From: Leptidea sinapis
Taxonomy: Eukaryota; Arthropoda; Insecta; Lepidoptera; Pieridae
Reading direction: 5' to 3'
Assembly: GCF_905404315.1 (NCBI RefSeq)
Contig: NC_066294.1
Span: forward strand, 8,147,501-8,211,500
Length of the DNA: 64,000 nucleotides
Shown: one piece after another, positions 1 through 11,885 of the stretch
How the letters are laid out: every line of letters starts with the position of its first letter
Position numbering within the stretch: position 1 is the stretch's first letter
Made by a program: the position numbers and the translations under genes
The notes under the pieces: model-generated
What the model saw: only the letters and a program-made list of their open reading frames with translations
Told to the model about the DNA's origin: nothing
Databases searched by the model: none

Positions 1-1170
1 ATGATTTATGTTGTGAAATATGTTGCCTGTAGCCAACGTTCTAAGCGCTTCAGTGAAATGTTGTTGTTGACATAAATTTGGCGGGAAGACAGCATTGTTG
101 TGTCACATTCTATTTGCTTGCAACAACATTGCCTATGACTACAGTCGGAAATGTAATTCGAGATCAAAAATGTTAGCAACGATATGTCACTATCAAAATG
201 ACAATTCAGAGATTATCAACATTTTTCTAGGTAGTTTAAATAACTAAACTATAGTATATAAATACTCATTTTGATGCATGATACATAAAAAAATATTATT
301 TACAAATGTCTTTATTTGATAATGATTACCAAACATAAATAGATTATTTAATACCTGTCACAAAGACCAAGATTTTTTGTAACATTATTTACGTTTTTCT
401 TGTGAAGACGAGCCAAATGTTTAGAGCTTCTATCATATTGCCAGTGTAAAAGCAAAGTTTGCACAAAAAAAATACCTTTTATTTTTCGGATGTATTTTAT
501 TGTAATATATACAAAGAGAACATGTTGTATAATATTAATTTTTATGTATTTATACTTCACTTATAATTTTAAGATGATATTCTAGTATATTTCGACACAC
601 ACAATGGAAAAGTTTATTATTTTTAGGTGGCAACATCATTGTTGACATTTTTGACCTCAAATTAAATTTCCGACGATACCTAAACATAGTTTACAGCATT
701 TATTTTTAAAGGTGATGCTTTATTGATATTATAACTCTTGTTTGCTGGTTCAAATTGGATTTTCAAGACAAGAAAGACCTTTCAATGGATTATGTTTAGT
801 TTTTTTATGGAAAATGTGAAAAGACCATTAAGGGGCTCACCTGACTCTTGATTGAAAAAGAAGATAAGAGATAAAAGATTCTTTATAAGTTATAAATTAA
901 CTTAACGCTAAAGGTTAACTGTCAAAAATCTCCATAAAAAATTACACGTATTAAACGCATTGACATATTAAATGAATTTAAATAAAACACTTTTAAAAAG
1001 TTTAAAACCTCAAGTAATTGTTACTGTTTTTTTAAATTAAATTTTAAAACTAGAATTAGAACTATCAACTATAATAAAAAAAATATTTGTTTAATCGTCT
1101 ATGTATTGTGTAATAACGAATGTAATGTAATGTAATGTTTTTAGTTCTCGTCGTGCGGTGAAAGTGATCG

Positions 1171-1473
1171 CTTTTTATGAATAACAGGGACGAGAAGATC
1201 AAGACGTTCAGCTGATGGTAACTGGTATGCCTTGCCCATTACAATACAGTGCCGCTCAGGGTTTTTGAAAAACCCAAAGAGCGGCACTACAATTGCGCTC
1301 GTCACCTTGAGACATAAGATGTTAAGTCTCATTTGCCCAGTAATTTTACTAGCTACAACGCCCTTCAGACCAAAACAGTAATGTTTACACATTACTGCTT
1401 TACGGCAGAAATAGGCGCCGTTGTGTCACCCATAATCCAGCCGGCATTCTGTTTAAAGGAGTCACCCACTGGT
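1171..1473 (-). repeat. GGCTCC repeat, full-length
   Basis: About 300 bases shared with more than ten other places in the window. The family runs from GTGGGAGGCTCC through GGCGCCTATTTCTGCCGTGAAGCAGTAATG and TAACATCTTATGTCTCAAGG to a T/A-rich tail after CTCGTCTCGTCCC. The A-rich tail suggests a SINE or a short non-LTR derivative. This copy is reverse-oriented. Small ORFs here on both strands are by-products of the repeat. Confidence 0.85.
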
Positions 1474-2019
1474 ACGATGTTTCAACGATATAGAAATGTA
1501 TTTATAGTCCGCCCGATACCTTGTAACTTAAAAGAGATATTCAGTTTTGCTATCACGACTATCTCAGACAATATTGCTTGGAAAATTTCATACTACATTG
1601 AGAAATGAAAACATACACTAAATTACACTTTAAATATCCAGAAAACAGCGAGTTGAAATTTTTCAAGCTATATTTTATTTATTTATTTGCATCGCCAATA
1701 CAATAATCACTTACTAATTACTTAAAATAGTATTTAAAATAAGCTTAAATCTAAGTGTAAATGTTATTGCACTTACAGACAACGACCACATGCAAGTATA
1801 ACTTACCTATACATAACTTTTGAATTTTAATTGTGATTGTGCAACATAAGAACTAATACTAAGATACAATAAAATACAATTATAATTTAATTAATTTCTA
1901 TAAAGTTAAAATTAATTTAAATGAACAAATTTTGATCAAACATCGTAATATAGATATCAATAATTTAAGAAAATATAATGAACCAGCTCTTTGTCTATCC
2001 AAGCTTTAGATCATCTTTA

Positions 2020-2690
2020 CGTCTAGATAAAAGGCATAAAAGGCATTTATTTTTTCTCAAGATTCCTTTAGAATTCTTTTTTATGTCATTTCTAATAACT
2101 ACTAGATACTACTACCGCTTCCGAAACAAATGGCGCTCTAAGAGAGAAGAAGCGGCGCAAGAAACTCTCCCAGCATTCCCTTTTTTGCGCTCTTTTCAAT
2201 AAAATTATACAATACAGTCATTTCTATCACTATAAAATAATCACAATCTAGTCCCAGGCTGTCCGATCATTTAGATATTCAGCAGTGGAGTAATAGGATT
2301 TTCGACAGAGCCATTTTTTTATAAAACATTTAAATTTATTTATAGATAATGCCTGAACAGTGGCTGGGACTTTATTATAGAAGTGTATAAATTTACCCTT
2401 AAAGCTATTATGTATCTTATGAAGCCTACTAGAATTAGTTACAAGCAATCCCTTATTTCTAGTATTATATATAGATAGACTGTAACAGCTGCAAAAACGT
2501 CGAAACAGCAATGCACGCACACTAACACAAAGTGACGTACAAATCGAGAGTGTAAGACGAAGCTTCTCACGCACACCAAAGTAGTAAAGTATCTAGACGA
2601 TATCTAAGGTCCAACCATCGGGAAAACTATATATGAAATTTTTCGTCCCTTTAATTTGAAAGTACTTTACTTTGTCTGCTGGCGTCGAGC
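2020..2690 (-). pseudogene. LINE reverse transcriptase, C-terminal end and 3' region
   Basis: On the minus strand a frame near 2250-2470 reads residues such as TRNKGLLVTNSSRLHKIHNS and FIHFYNKVPATVQ. These are typical of the C-terminus of insect non-LTR retrotransposon reverse transcriptases. The 3' region continues to about 2020 and includes GCGCAAGAAACTCTCCCAGC. It recurs at 9090, 13980-17440, 37134 and 50756. Only the tail of the element is present. Confidence 0.7.
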
Positions 2691-2854
2691 TTCTTTAGTG
2701 TTAATTCCGTCAATATTTGTCTTTTAAACAATTCGACACGTGTGTCACCTCTACACGAGTCATCCTCAGGACATGTTGACTCGCCAAATTCTGGCACGAG
2801 GCTGGTCTGGTTTGAGTCTGTGTGACAAATATTGGCGGTTTTAACACTAAAGAA
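2691..2854. mobile_element. Small TIR element (MITE)
   Basis: A 164-base element with 31-base terminal inverted repeats, 2691-2721 and 2824-2854, matching at 28 of 31 positions and beginning TTCTTTAGTGTTAA. The interior contains AATTCGACACGTGTGTCACC and CACGAGTCATCCTCAGGAC. A second copy lies at 13012-13168. No transposase is encoded. It sits exactly at the right border of duplication copy A. Confidence 0.7.
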
Positions 2855-2859
2855 AATCC

Positions 2860-2988
2860 TAAAACATTTGGAAGGAAACAAACACATGTACGGGTAACCC
2901 TTAACATCAGAAAGAGGAATCACAGAAGCGTGCCGTCCTGTTAGAAATGTGTACGCATTCTTTTTGAAGTTACCTATGTCATCTAGTC
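2860..2988 (-). pseudogene. LINE C-terminal fragment, diverged
   Basis: The minus-strand reading IGNFKKNAYTFLTGRH matches the YDMGTFKKRAYTFLKGRQ end of the LINE best seen at 31147-31965. The following bases still resemble its 3' tail. Only about 130 bases remain. Confidence 0.55.
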
Positions 2989-3017
2989 CGAGCGCTCTTA
3001 CCAACTGAGCCAACCAC
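2984..3017 (-). other. tRNA-like 5' half
   Basis: The minus strand reads TTGGCTCAGTTGGTAAGAGC, matching a tRNA D-arm and an RNA polymerase III A box. No B box or acceptor stem follows, so this is a fragment, probably from a tRNA-derived SINE. Confidence 0.35.
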
Positions 3018-3580
3018 AGACATGGATCCAAATATATGCCGCGAGTGTATGTACGGCGCGTGCGAGCAATACTCTACCTTTGACGCTTTTATTTTACTGT
3101 TCATTGTGATTTATAATACATTGCCGATTTTGGTAATAAGCAATACCGACTATTGATGTACTGAAAACGTCAACTAATGATGAGGTGAGTGGCTGAACGT
3201 TAGGCTCGATGCACTGGCATTTTTAACGACGTCAAAGTAGGAACAAAAAAAGGGTACGCTTGGTTTTCATACAGACGGAGGGATTTGCGTTATCTACTTG
3301 GATCTATGTCTGTGGAGCCAACCGTCCGAGTGACACGTGGAACGTAAATCTTGGTATGGCCTTCACTTTCAAGGAAGACACTCACTCAATTGATGTTGTG
3401 GGGTCGTATCATGTTACGCCTTAGGTTTTATGATGATAGGTTCACATAATTACTATAACAAACAAAATCGAAAGTGACGTAACGTACGAAAGAATGTGCG
3501 GCGAGGCGAGAGAAAGAATCGGAAGATTTTTTTATGAGGAAATGTGAAGAAAGCATCGGGATGTTCTTCTTTTAGAATGT
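3018..3580. other. Unassigned, with a spaced inverted repeat
   Basis: No gene seen. Bases 3005-3027 and about 3298-3320 form an imperfect inverted repeat around the words TGGATC and ATGTCTGTGG, enclosing about 270 bases. This may be the remains of a foldback element. Confidence 0.3.
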
Positions 3581-3765
3581 GATACGCCCTGCCTATTAAA
3601 AGAAGAGTCGCTAAGATATCATGTTTGAATCCAAATTTCTGTATGGTGTAGAAGATGCTAACTACTTCGCCTCTCAATACACAATAATGTTTGCATATTA
3701 CTGCATCACAAGAGAAGGGCACCATTGTGGGATCCACTCAGAAAGAAGCCTCCCACTGGTCTGTG
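3580..3765 (-). repeat. GGCTCC repeat, degraded
   Basis: A reverse-oriented relic. ACACAATAATGTTTGCATAT and GCCTCCCACTGGT are recognisable, but the middle is scrambled. The 3766-4230 stretch after it shows nothing recognisable. Confidence 0.5.
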
Positions 3766-4230
3766 TAAAAGTCACTTAATATAAGGTGGGTGATCTGCTC
3801 GTACCATCATTTATAAGCAGAACACCTCAATGTTTTTGCTAATTTCTAGCAAACTTCAAAATTGTGCAGGAGTCAAAATGGACATCATACGTACCTATTA
3901 TTTCACTAGCGCCAATGATTTATGGCATGACAGGCAGTAAGTATTCGATATGAGCATGGTTTGCGATAAACACAATACAATAAAAATCTGAAATTTTTTA
4001 CAAATACCCGCATTATTCTTATATCATATCTTCATTATATAACGATGATTAGTAATATGTTGATCTTGTGAAAACCAAGAAATGTTATTTATAAATAATA
4101 CATTATTGATATAAGCTTAATAGTTTTGAATACTTAACTTAAATATCCAGTAACATGTAAATAAATATGTAAAAAAATAATTATTAATACAATGTAATAT
4201 TATGCAGAAGACGGATAATTTACCTTTTTT

Positions 4231-4513
4231 TTATGAAAATTAGGCGAGAGAGATGAGACGAGCAGGACGTCCAGCTGATGGTAATTGATACGTGCCCATT
4301 ACAATGCAGTGCCGCTCAGGATTCAACTGCGCTCGTCACCTTGAGACATAAGATGTTAAGTATCATTTGCCCAGTAATTTCACTAGCTACGGCGCCCTTA
4401 GTAGTAGACCGATACACAGTAATGCTTACACATTACTGCTTCACGGTAGTAATAGGCGCCGTTGTGGTACCCATAATCTGCCCGGCATCCTGTGCAAAGG
4501 AGCCTCCCACTGG
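4231..4513 (-). repeat. GGCTCC repeat
   Basis: Near full-length reverse-oriented copy from the T-rich tail to GCCTCCCACTGGT, with a small deletion in the AATTCTGAG region. The flank 4514-4890 is AT-rich without recognised features. Confidence 0.85.
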
Positions 4514-4892
4514 TAAAATATTACCTGGTATTACTAGTTAAATATTACCTAATACTTTAGATTAATTAATCAGTAATGAAAAGTAAGATAGACTGCGGAT
4601 GGAAAATATACTAGGACTTCATAACTAAATATTTTCTACAAACCGACAGAAATTCTTAATCGTGTTAAAGACAAGCGCAGAATAAGTTGAAAGTTTATCG
4701 CTTAAATTTGGCTCAAAGCACGTTTTCAGAATCCCTGAAAATCAGAGAATTTAAGCCATAATATAATATATTAATAATAAATTAGTTATTTTCCATAATT
4801 GTGTATATAACTTCATTTCGAGTGAGAATTTAAACACTAATAAAATGTAAAACCTAATGAAATAATTAAGTTTAAATGGATTTTATTTCCTA

Positions 4893-5206
4893 TTTTTTTT
4901 ATGACAATAAGTGACGAGACGAGCAGGACGTTCAGCTGATGGTAATTGACCTGCCCATTTTAATGCTGTGCCGCTCAGGATTCTTGAAAAACCCAAAAAG
5001 TCTGAGCGACACTACAATTACGCTCGTCACCTTGAGATATAAGATGTTAAGTGTCATTAGCCCAGTAATTTCACTAGCTACGGCGCCCTTCAGAACGAAT
5101 CACAATAAAATTTTACACATTACTGCTTCACGGCAGTAATATGCGCTTATGTAGTACCCATAATCGGCATAAGCCGGAATCCTGTGCAAAGGAGCCTCCC
5201 ACTGGT
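4893..5206 (-). repeat. GGCTCC repeat
   Basis: Full-length reverse-oriented copy, followed after about 15 bases by a partial third copy in the same orientation. Together they form a small local cluster. Confidence 0.85.
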
Positions 5207-5220
5207 GAAATATACAATCA

Positions 5221-5394
5221 GACTTCACCTTTAGGTATAAGATGTTAAGTGTCAGTAGTTTCACTAGTTACGGCACCCTTCAGACCGAATCACAATAATG
5301 TTTACACATTACTGCTTCACGGCAGAAATAGGCGCCGATGAGGTACCCATAATGTAGTTGGCATCCTCTTACAAAGGAGCCAACTGGTGAATTA
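5221..5394 (-). repeat. GGCTCC repeat, partial
   Basis: The GGCTCC-end half of the repeat (from the CACCTT word to the AACTGGT end) directly after the previous copy. It may come from unequal exchange or a second insertion. Confidence 0.75.
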
Positions 5395-5703
5395 TATATT
5401 ATTAAAATCCTTATCCGTAAACATCTTATTCTAAAACATCTACCTCAAAATTCCACTTTAGCGATAGCTATATATCCCTCTATTATTGTTATTCCATTTT
5501 ATGTGCTATTGTTTACCTGAATTGTCAGCTGCGAATGCACGAAACATATCATGCGCTTTCATATGGAGACTTGAATGACCCAGCATTGAGCAACCTTACA
5601 ATAAATTCATGCGTCATTGTTTTGGCGCCGAGAGCTAATTGTCAGGAAGGATCATTAAAACGTCTCAAATGAGTCCATTAACGCCCTATTATTTTCATTT
5701 ACA

Positions 5704-5822
5704 TTAATTAAGTAACCTATTCGTACGCGCGTAAAGCACAAAACCAGGTTAGTAAATTATTACTACAAAGTCGGTTATGAAAGGACTTATTAGATCCTTC
5801 GTTTTACTTTAAAATAATTTTA
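5704..5822. repeat. Local duplicate unit 1
   Basis: Shares the words CCTATTCGTACGC, ACAAAGTCGGTTATGAAAGG and TTATTAGATCCTTCGTT with 6757-6882 in the same orientation. The identity of the element is unknown. Around it, 5395-5703 and 5823-6389 show no gene. Confidence 0.7.
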
Positions 5823-6389
5823 AGACTACATTGAGAAATGGAAACATAGATACACTTTATAGGTCGAGAAATTAGCGCGGTGAATTTTTCAAGCAATTTT
5901 TTAATCAAACATTGTAACATAAATACCTAGACCTGCCATAAATACTGGAACAAAGAAAAAAAAAGGGTGTGTGTACTTATGTATGCACGCAAGAAGTTAT
6001 ACTTCTTTGGCCTAACGAAGCAAAAATCATTAAAATGATGTATTCATTGTGCTATTCTACGTTTTTAGAAAGAACAATTTTGTAAAAATCTTGCAAAGAT
6101 GGCTTTGACTATTAATATTTAAATAATGAATACGGCTGTATGGGCTTGAACCCTTTGCCTGTCCTAATAATGGGCGAAGAAACCAAAAAAACAATAACGA
6201 ATGACGTAAACGTTAGAAAATTTTAGGAACCAACTTCAACCTGTTACTCTTGTGTTACAGTGATGCGCGCGCATTTTAAAATTTCACTCTCATCATATTT
6301 TCATAACGCGCCTAAAGACGTATAATTTCGAAAAATTTTCTATTGGATATAACATTTATTACTTTTACAGTGTATTACTTTAATACATA

Positions 6390-6515
6390 TTTTATTTTTA
6401 TGGAATAGGAGGACAAACGAGCGTACGGGTCACCTGGTGTTAAGTGCTCACCGCCGCCCACATTCTCTTGCAACACCAGAGGAATCACAAGAGCGTTGCC
6501 GGCCGTTAAGCAATA
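6390..6515 (-). repeat. LINE 3' tail fragment
   Basis: Contains GGAGGACAAACGAGCGTACG and TTGCAACACCAGAGGAATCA, the 3' end of the same LINE as 31147-31965, in reverse orientation and joined to a transposase fragment. Confidence 0.75.
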
Positions 6516-6533
6516 TAAAACAATTTAAAAAGT

Positions 6534-6760
6534 TCATTCGAAGTGGTCTCCATTGGCTGCAATACAGTCCTTTAAACGTTGAGGCCAGTTATCAATAGAA
6601 GCACGCACTCTTCCCATGGGAAAATTGTTCACTGCCAATCGTACGGATTGTTTTAGGGACTCCAAATTATCATGGCGTTTAGAGCAAGCCGTACTCTCTA
6701 AAACTGACCATAAATCATAATCCAGCGGATTAAGATCGGGACCTTCATTTAAATTATTTA
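6534..6760 (-). pseudogene. mariner/maT-like transposase, C-terminal fragment
   Basis: The minus strand reads PDLNPLDYDLWSVLES and later DNWPQRLKDCIAANGDHFE. NPLDY carries the third catalytic Asp of the DD37D (maT-like) branch of mariner transposases, and the rest matches that C-terminus. The N-terminal two thirds are missing and a LINE tail and a local duplicate abut it. Not functional. Confidence 0.7.
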
Positions 6761-6882
6761 TATACCCTATTCGTACGCTCGCAAAGCACAATTACAAAAC
6801 CGGATTAGTTAATTGTATTACGACAAAGTCGGTTATGAAAGGGTTTATTAGATCCTTCGTTATACTTTAAAATAATTTTGAA
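6757..6882. repeat. Local duplicate unit 2
   Basis: Second copy of the unit at 5704-5822, with a few substitutions and small indels. 6883-7027 after it has no recognised feature. Confidence 0.7.
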
Positions 6883-8223
6883 ATATAATCGCAACGCTTC
6901 GCAGTTCCATCTGCACTTAATTTAATTTTCGTACTCCTTTGCGGTGGTGGAGCGAGAACTCTTAATGCCGTTTCAAAGACACCTCACGCCTCGAGTCCGT
7001 ATTCAGTGAGCGAGAGGAAATAAAGTTATGATTTATGTTGTGAAATATGTTGCCTGTAGCCAACGTTCTAAGCGCTTCAGTGAAATGTTGTTGTTGACAT
7101 AAATTTGGCGGGAAGACAGCATTGTTGTGTCACATTCTATTTGCTTGCAACAACATTGCCTATGACTATAGTCGGAAATGTAATTCGAGATCAAAAATGT
7201 TAGCAACGATATGTCACTATCAAAATAACAATTCAGAGATTATCAACATTTTTCTAGGTAGTTTAAATAACTAAACTATAGTATATAAATACTCATTTTG
7301 ATGCATGATACATAAAACATAAATATATAACGAAAAAATTATTATTTACAAATGTCTTTATTTGATAATGTTTACCAAACATAAATAGATAATTTAATAC
7401 CTGTCACAAAGACCAAGATTTTTTGTAACATTATTTACGTTTTTCTTGTGAAGACGAGCCAAATGTTTAGAGCTTCTATCATATTGCCAGTGTAAAAGCA
7501 AAGTTTGCACAAAAAAAATACATTTTATTTTTCGGATGTATTTTATTGTAATATATACAAAGAGAACATGTTGTACAATATTAATTTTTATGTATTTATA
7601 CTTCACTTATAATTTTAAGATGATATTCTAGTATATTTCGACACACACAATGGAAAAGGTTATTATTTTTAGGTGGCAACATCATTGTTGACATTTTTGA
7701 CCTCAAATTAAATTTCCGACGATACCTAAACATAGTTTACAGCATTTATTTTTAAAGGTGATGCTTTATTGATATTATAACTCTTGTTTGCTGGTTCAAA
7801 TTGGATTTTCAAGACAAGAAAGACCTTTCAATGGATTATGTTTAGTTTTTTTATGGAAAATGTGAAAAGACCATTAAGGCAAAAGACCATTAATTCACCT
7901 GACTCTTGATTGAAAAAGAAGATAAGAGATAAAAGATTCTTTATAAGTTATAAATTAACTTAACGCTAAAGGTTAACTGTCAAAAATCTCCATAAAAAAT
8001 TACACGTATTAAACGCATTGACATATTAAATGAATTTAAATAAAACACTTTTAAAAAGTTTAAAACCTCAAGTAATTGTTACTATTTTTTTAAATTAGAT
8101 TTTTAAACTAGAATTAGAACTATCAACTATAATAAAAAAAATATTTGTTTAATCGTCTATGTATTGTGTAATAACGAATGTAATGTAATGTTTTTAGTTC
8201 TCGTCGTGCGGTGAAAGTGATCG

Positions 8224-8526
8224 CTTTTTATGAATAACAGGGACGAGAAGACCAAGACGTTCAGCTGATGGTAACTGGTATGCCTTGCCCATTACAATAC
8301 AGTGCCGCTCAGGGTTCTTGAAAAACCCAAAGAGCGGCACTACAATTGCGCTCGTCACCTTGAGACATAAGATGTTAAGTCTCATTTGCCCAGTAATTTT
8401 ACTAGCTACACCGCCCTTCAGACCAAAACAGTAATGTTTACACATTACTGCTTTACGGCAGAAATAGGCGCCGTTGTGTCACCCATAATCCAGCCGGCAT
8501 TCTGTTTAAAGGAGTCACCCACTGGT
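8224..8526 (-). repeat. GGCTCC repeat in duplication copy B
   Basis: Counterpart of 1171-1473 with few differences. The insertion therefore predates the duplication. Confidence 0.85.
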
Positions 8527-9089
8527 ACGATGTTTCAACGATATAGAGATGTATTTATAGTCCGCCCGATACCTTGTAACTTAAAAGAGATATTCAGTTT
8601 TGCTATCACGACTATCTCAGACAATATTGCTTGGAAAATTTCATACTACATTGAGAAATGAAAACATACACTAAATTACACTTTAAATATCCAGAAAACA
8701 GCGAGTTGAAATTTTTCAAGCTATATTTTATTTATTTATTTGCATCGCCAATACAATAATCACTTACTAATTACTTAAAATAGTATTTAAAATAAGCTTA
8801 AATCTAAGTGTAAATGTTATTGCACTTACAGACAACGACCACATGCAAGTATAACTTACCTATACATTACTTTTGAATTTTAATTGTGATTGTGCAACAT
8901 AAGAACTAATTCTAAGATACAATAAAATACAATTATAATATAATTAATTTCTATAAAGTGAAAATTAATTTAAATGAACAAATTTTGATAAAACATCGTA
9001 ATATAGATATCAATGATTTAAGAAAATATAATGAACCAGCTCTTTGTCTATCCAAGCTTTAGATCATCTTTACGTCTAGATAAAAGGCA

Positions 9090-10000
9090 TAAAAGGCATT
9101 TATTTTCTCAAGATTCCCTTAGAATTCTTTTGTCATGGCATTTCTAATAACTACTAGATACTACTACCGCTTCGGAAACAAATGCCGCTCTAAGGGAGAA
9201 GAAGCGGCGCAAGAAACTCTCCCAGCATTCCTTTTTTTGCGCTCTTTTCAATAAAATTATACAATACAGTCATTTCTATCACTATAAAATAATCACAATC
9301 TAGTCCCAGGCTGTCCGATCATTTAGATATTCAGCAGTGGAGTAATAGGATTTTCGACAGAGCCATTTTTTTATAAAACATTTAAATTTATTTATAGACT
9401 AGCTGACCCGGCAAACGTTGTTTTGCCATATAAAGTATAATTCACGCGATAGTTTTATAAGCAACAAAATATTGCCTATATTATAGCCTGTACATCATTT
9501 TGTTCTATTGTCAATAGTTTTTGCAGCGCACGCAAAAATAGGTTTTCGATTTTACACCTTGTGTTACAAAATAGCAATTTTATTACGGATCCCTAATTTT
9601 GAAAAAAAAAACATAGCCTATAGCTTTCCTCGATAAATGGACTACCCAACACTGAAAGAATCATTCAAATCGGACCAGTAGTACCAGAGATTAGCGCTTT
9701 CAAACAAACAAACAAACAAACAAACACTGCAGCTTTATAATATTAGTATAGATAATGCCTGAACAGTGGCTGGGACTTTATTATAGAAGTGTATAAATTT
9801 ACCCTTAAAGCTATTATGTATCTTATGAAGCCTACTAGAATTAGTTACAAGCAATCCCTTATTTCTAGTATTATATATAGATAAACTGTAACAGCTGCAA
9901 AAACGTCGAAACAGCAATGCACGCACACTAACACAAAGTGACGTACAAATCGAGAGTGTAAGACGAAGCTTCTCACGCACACTAAAGTAGTAAAGTATCT
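9090..10000 (-). pseudogene. LINE C-terminal end, interrupted by a Helitron
   Basis: Counterpart of 2020-2690. The coding relic is split by the Helitron at 9399-9752. With that removed, the sequence lines up with copy A. Confidence 0.7.
9399..9752 (-). mobile_element. Non-autonomous Helitron (Lep1-like)
   Basis: On the minus strand it begins TCTATACTAATATTATAAAG, contains a (GTTT)n run, and ends GCCGGGTCAGCTAG. Flanks are A and T, the usual Helitron target. Copy A of the duplication gives the empty site, so the 354-base extent is exact. Ends and the GTTT run resemble the lepidopteran Lep1 Helitron. It encodes nothing. Confidence 0.9.
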
Positions 10001-10299
10001 AGACGATATCTAAGGTCCAACCATCGGGAAAACTATATATGAAATTTTTCGTCCCTTTAATTTGAAAGTACTTTGTCTGCTGGCGTCGAGCTTAGCACCA
10101 AGTTCATTGCAAGTTTGTTCACGTGGCAACTTTCAAACTCTATTACAGTACGCTTGCAGTATTAAAAGAGACACAGAGATATCAGGCAATAATAATACAC
10201 TAAATTAAAACATATTTTCTTACCGAAACTTTCTCTGTTTCATTTTAATTAAAAGGAAACCTTATAAAGTCTTCATTTCGAAAACTTTATCTACCGCAT

Positions 10300-10540
10300 T
10301 TGTTACGGAGTGTTCTGAAGAGCTGTTTCACCTGATTCCTGCCGCACCGAATTCCACCTTCGCACGACACGCTACAAACTAGGATATCATTCCCACCATA
10401 TGGATGTCCCCCGCAGTGCGCTTTTCAAGGATCTTTCTTCCACGTACTACATAGCTGTGGAATGACGATACGACATGGGTGCCTTAAAAAAAGGCCGGCA
10501 ACGCTCCTGTGATTTCTCTGGTGTTGCAAGAGAATTTACT
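10300..10540 (+). pseudogene. LINE C-terminal fragment and 3' tail
   Basis: Begins near GAAGAGCTGTTTCACCTGAT, runs through the FKGSSTY and DTMG coding region, and ends near GTTGCAAGAGAA. It is the same LINE as 31147-31965, truncated at both ends. 10094-10299 before it is unassigned. Confidence 0.7.
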
Positions 10541-10623
10541 AATATGTAACTAAACTTATAATATGTATCTACTCAAATGCACGTCCTTCGATTTCTACAT
10601 GAACGCAGTTATATATATATATA

Positions 10624-10765
10624 CTAGTGGACCCAACAGACGTTGTCCTGTACACACGTCTTAAATTTGCAAAATCTGTCCAGCCGTTAAGAGGAGTTCT
10701 TATTTATATGGACGGAGAGAATTATATTATATGGACGGAATTGAGAAACTAAACCAATCTCAAAT
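10624..10765 (-). mobile_element. Helitron 3' end fragment
   Basis: The minus strand ends GTTGGGTCCACTAG, matching the end of the Helitron at 38479-38754, with T beyond CTAG. The 5' part is missing. TA microsatellites lie on both sides (10606-10623 and 10781-10820). Confidence 0.6.
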
Positions 10766-10989
10766 TCACTGAAACAAACAATATATATATATATATATAT
10801 CTTTATACTATATATATATAACTACAAAATTAACTATTCTCAAGTAAGTACCGGAGTATTCTTTACTAAGATTATTTAAAACAGACATTAACATTAACAT
10901 TTGGGCCTGTAAGCAATTAATGCCTATATTGAAAGACCACTCTTCCTCCATTTCAATTCTTAATGTAGATTAACGAATTAACTAATAAT

Positions 10990-11132
10990 TATAATAATAT
11001 TGACACACTCTTACACAATTTATCTTGCTCCAAATTAGGCTTAACCTGTACTATGGGTATAAGACAACGATATATTAAATACAATATACTTATTTAAACA
11101 GACATAAATACATTTAAATATCCATGATTCGG
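10990..11132 (-). repeat. tRNA-derived SINE, 3' part
   Basis: Reverse-oriented match to the tail of the SINEs at 19350 and 34820, including the complements of TATATCGTTGTCTTATACCC and TACAGG. The tRNA-like head is missing. 11133-11250 is unassigned. Confidence 0.65.
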
Positions 11133-11251
11133 TAACATACATCCTGAAAAATATCTTCATATAAATTATTGCTCCTCCTAACTGAAACGGTAAATGAACA
11201 TAATCTTTGTTTCATTACTACTAACTTAATTTACTGATTTAAAATTAATAT

Positions 11252-11252
11252 A

Positions 11253-11283
<31 letters not shown>

Positions 11284-11300
11284 TTTGGTGTGCGTGCAAG
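11252..11300. repeat. (GT)n microsatellite
   Basis: Imperfect run of GT with interruptions. Confidence 0.9.
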
Positions 11301-11454
11301 TGCGTATGTATGTGTATATAATAAGAACCCTAAGAACCCAGCTCTAAGAACCCAAACTTTCACGATATGAAATGCCAAGTCTTGCAAGATGAACTTCGGT
11401 AGCCCAGTGGTATGATCTTCATAGACAAAATCCTTTTATTAGCTAATATTTAAT

Positions 11455-11660
11455 GTCTTAAGCTCGCAGTGACCAGACAGATAGTATAAGTGGCTACGCG
11501 GAAGTCTAGCGCCGACTGTTATTGCGCAGAAGGCAAAAGTAAGGTATCTGCGGGGGGCTAGTGGGATGAAGGGCGAGCTTGCGTAGTGCCGAATGGCTCG
11601 CCAGTTGCATTCCGTCCCCCGCACCGACACGGCACCCCGGACACTTCCAGTGTACAGTCA
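11455..11660. other. GC-richer block, unidentified
   Basis: About 200 bases much richer in G+C than the surroundings, with a CGGGGGGCTAG word and a CCCCGCACCGAC word. No long ORF. Probably a repeat fragment; no second copy is in the window. Confidence 0.3.
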
Positions 11661-11734
11661 CGTTCAGAATTGTATTGTTATTTGATTTTATTTTGTTTGT
11701 TGTTTATTGTTAAGTTTGAGTTGGTCTGTTAAAA

Positions 11735-11777
11735 ACACACACACTCGCATACACTCACGCACACACACACACACACA
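11735..11777. repeat. (CA)n microsatellite
   Basis: Interrupted CA run. With the GT run at 11252 it brackets the GC-richer block. Confidence 0.9.
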
Positions 11778-11885
11778 TATTCTATAGTTGAGATTTTTTA
11801 ACGACTCTGGCACTTACTTGACTTTGTACAGAAGTACTTAACATTATAACATTAATAATTTTTCAAAGTATAATATTTGCGTTCG

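Larger units (their letters stand above)
1..2692. repeat. Direct segmental duplication, copy A
   Basis: The segment matches 7028-10093 almost base for base in the same orientation, starting at the first base of the window and ending at the shared stretch GTCTGCTGGCGTCGAGCTT. The left end lies outside the window. Both copies hold a GGCTCC repeat and a LINE 3' region. Small differences include the number of TAATG units near 1123 and a roughly 20-base indel near 290. Copy A lacks the Helitron found in copy B. The rest of the segment (1-1170, 1474-2010) is AT-rich and shows no gene. Confidence 0.95.
7028..10093. repeat. Direct segmental duplication, copy B
   Basis: Same orientation as copy A with a repeat period of 7027 bases. 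It contains the same GGCTCC repeat and LINE tail plus a 354-base Helitron absent from copy A, and short indels near 7315 and 7880. Similarity stops at 10093, at the same word as copy A. Confidence 0.95.

Noticed and set aside
1333..1608. 91-codon ORF repeated at 8386-8661
   Set aside because: It lies in a GGCTCC repeat and its flank; it is conserved only because the segment was duplicated, and other copies of the repeat break the frame.
11252..11777. GT and CA runs as telomere or subtelomere signal
   Set aside because: Insect telomeres use TTAGG repeats; none are present. These are ordinary microsatellites.
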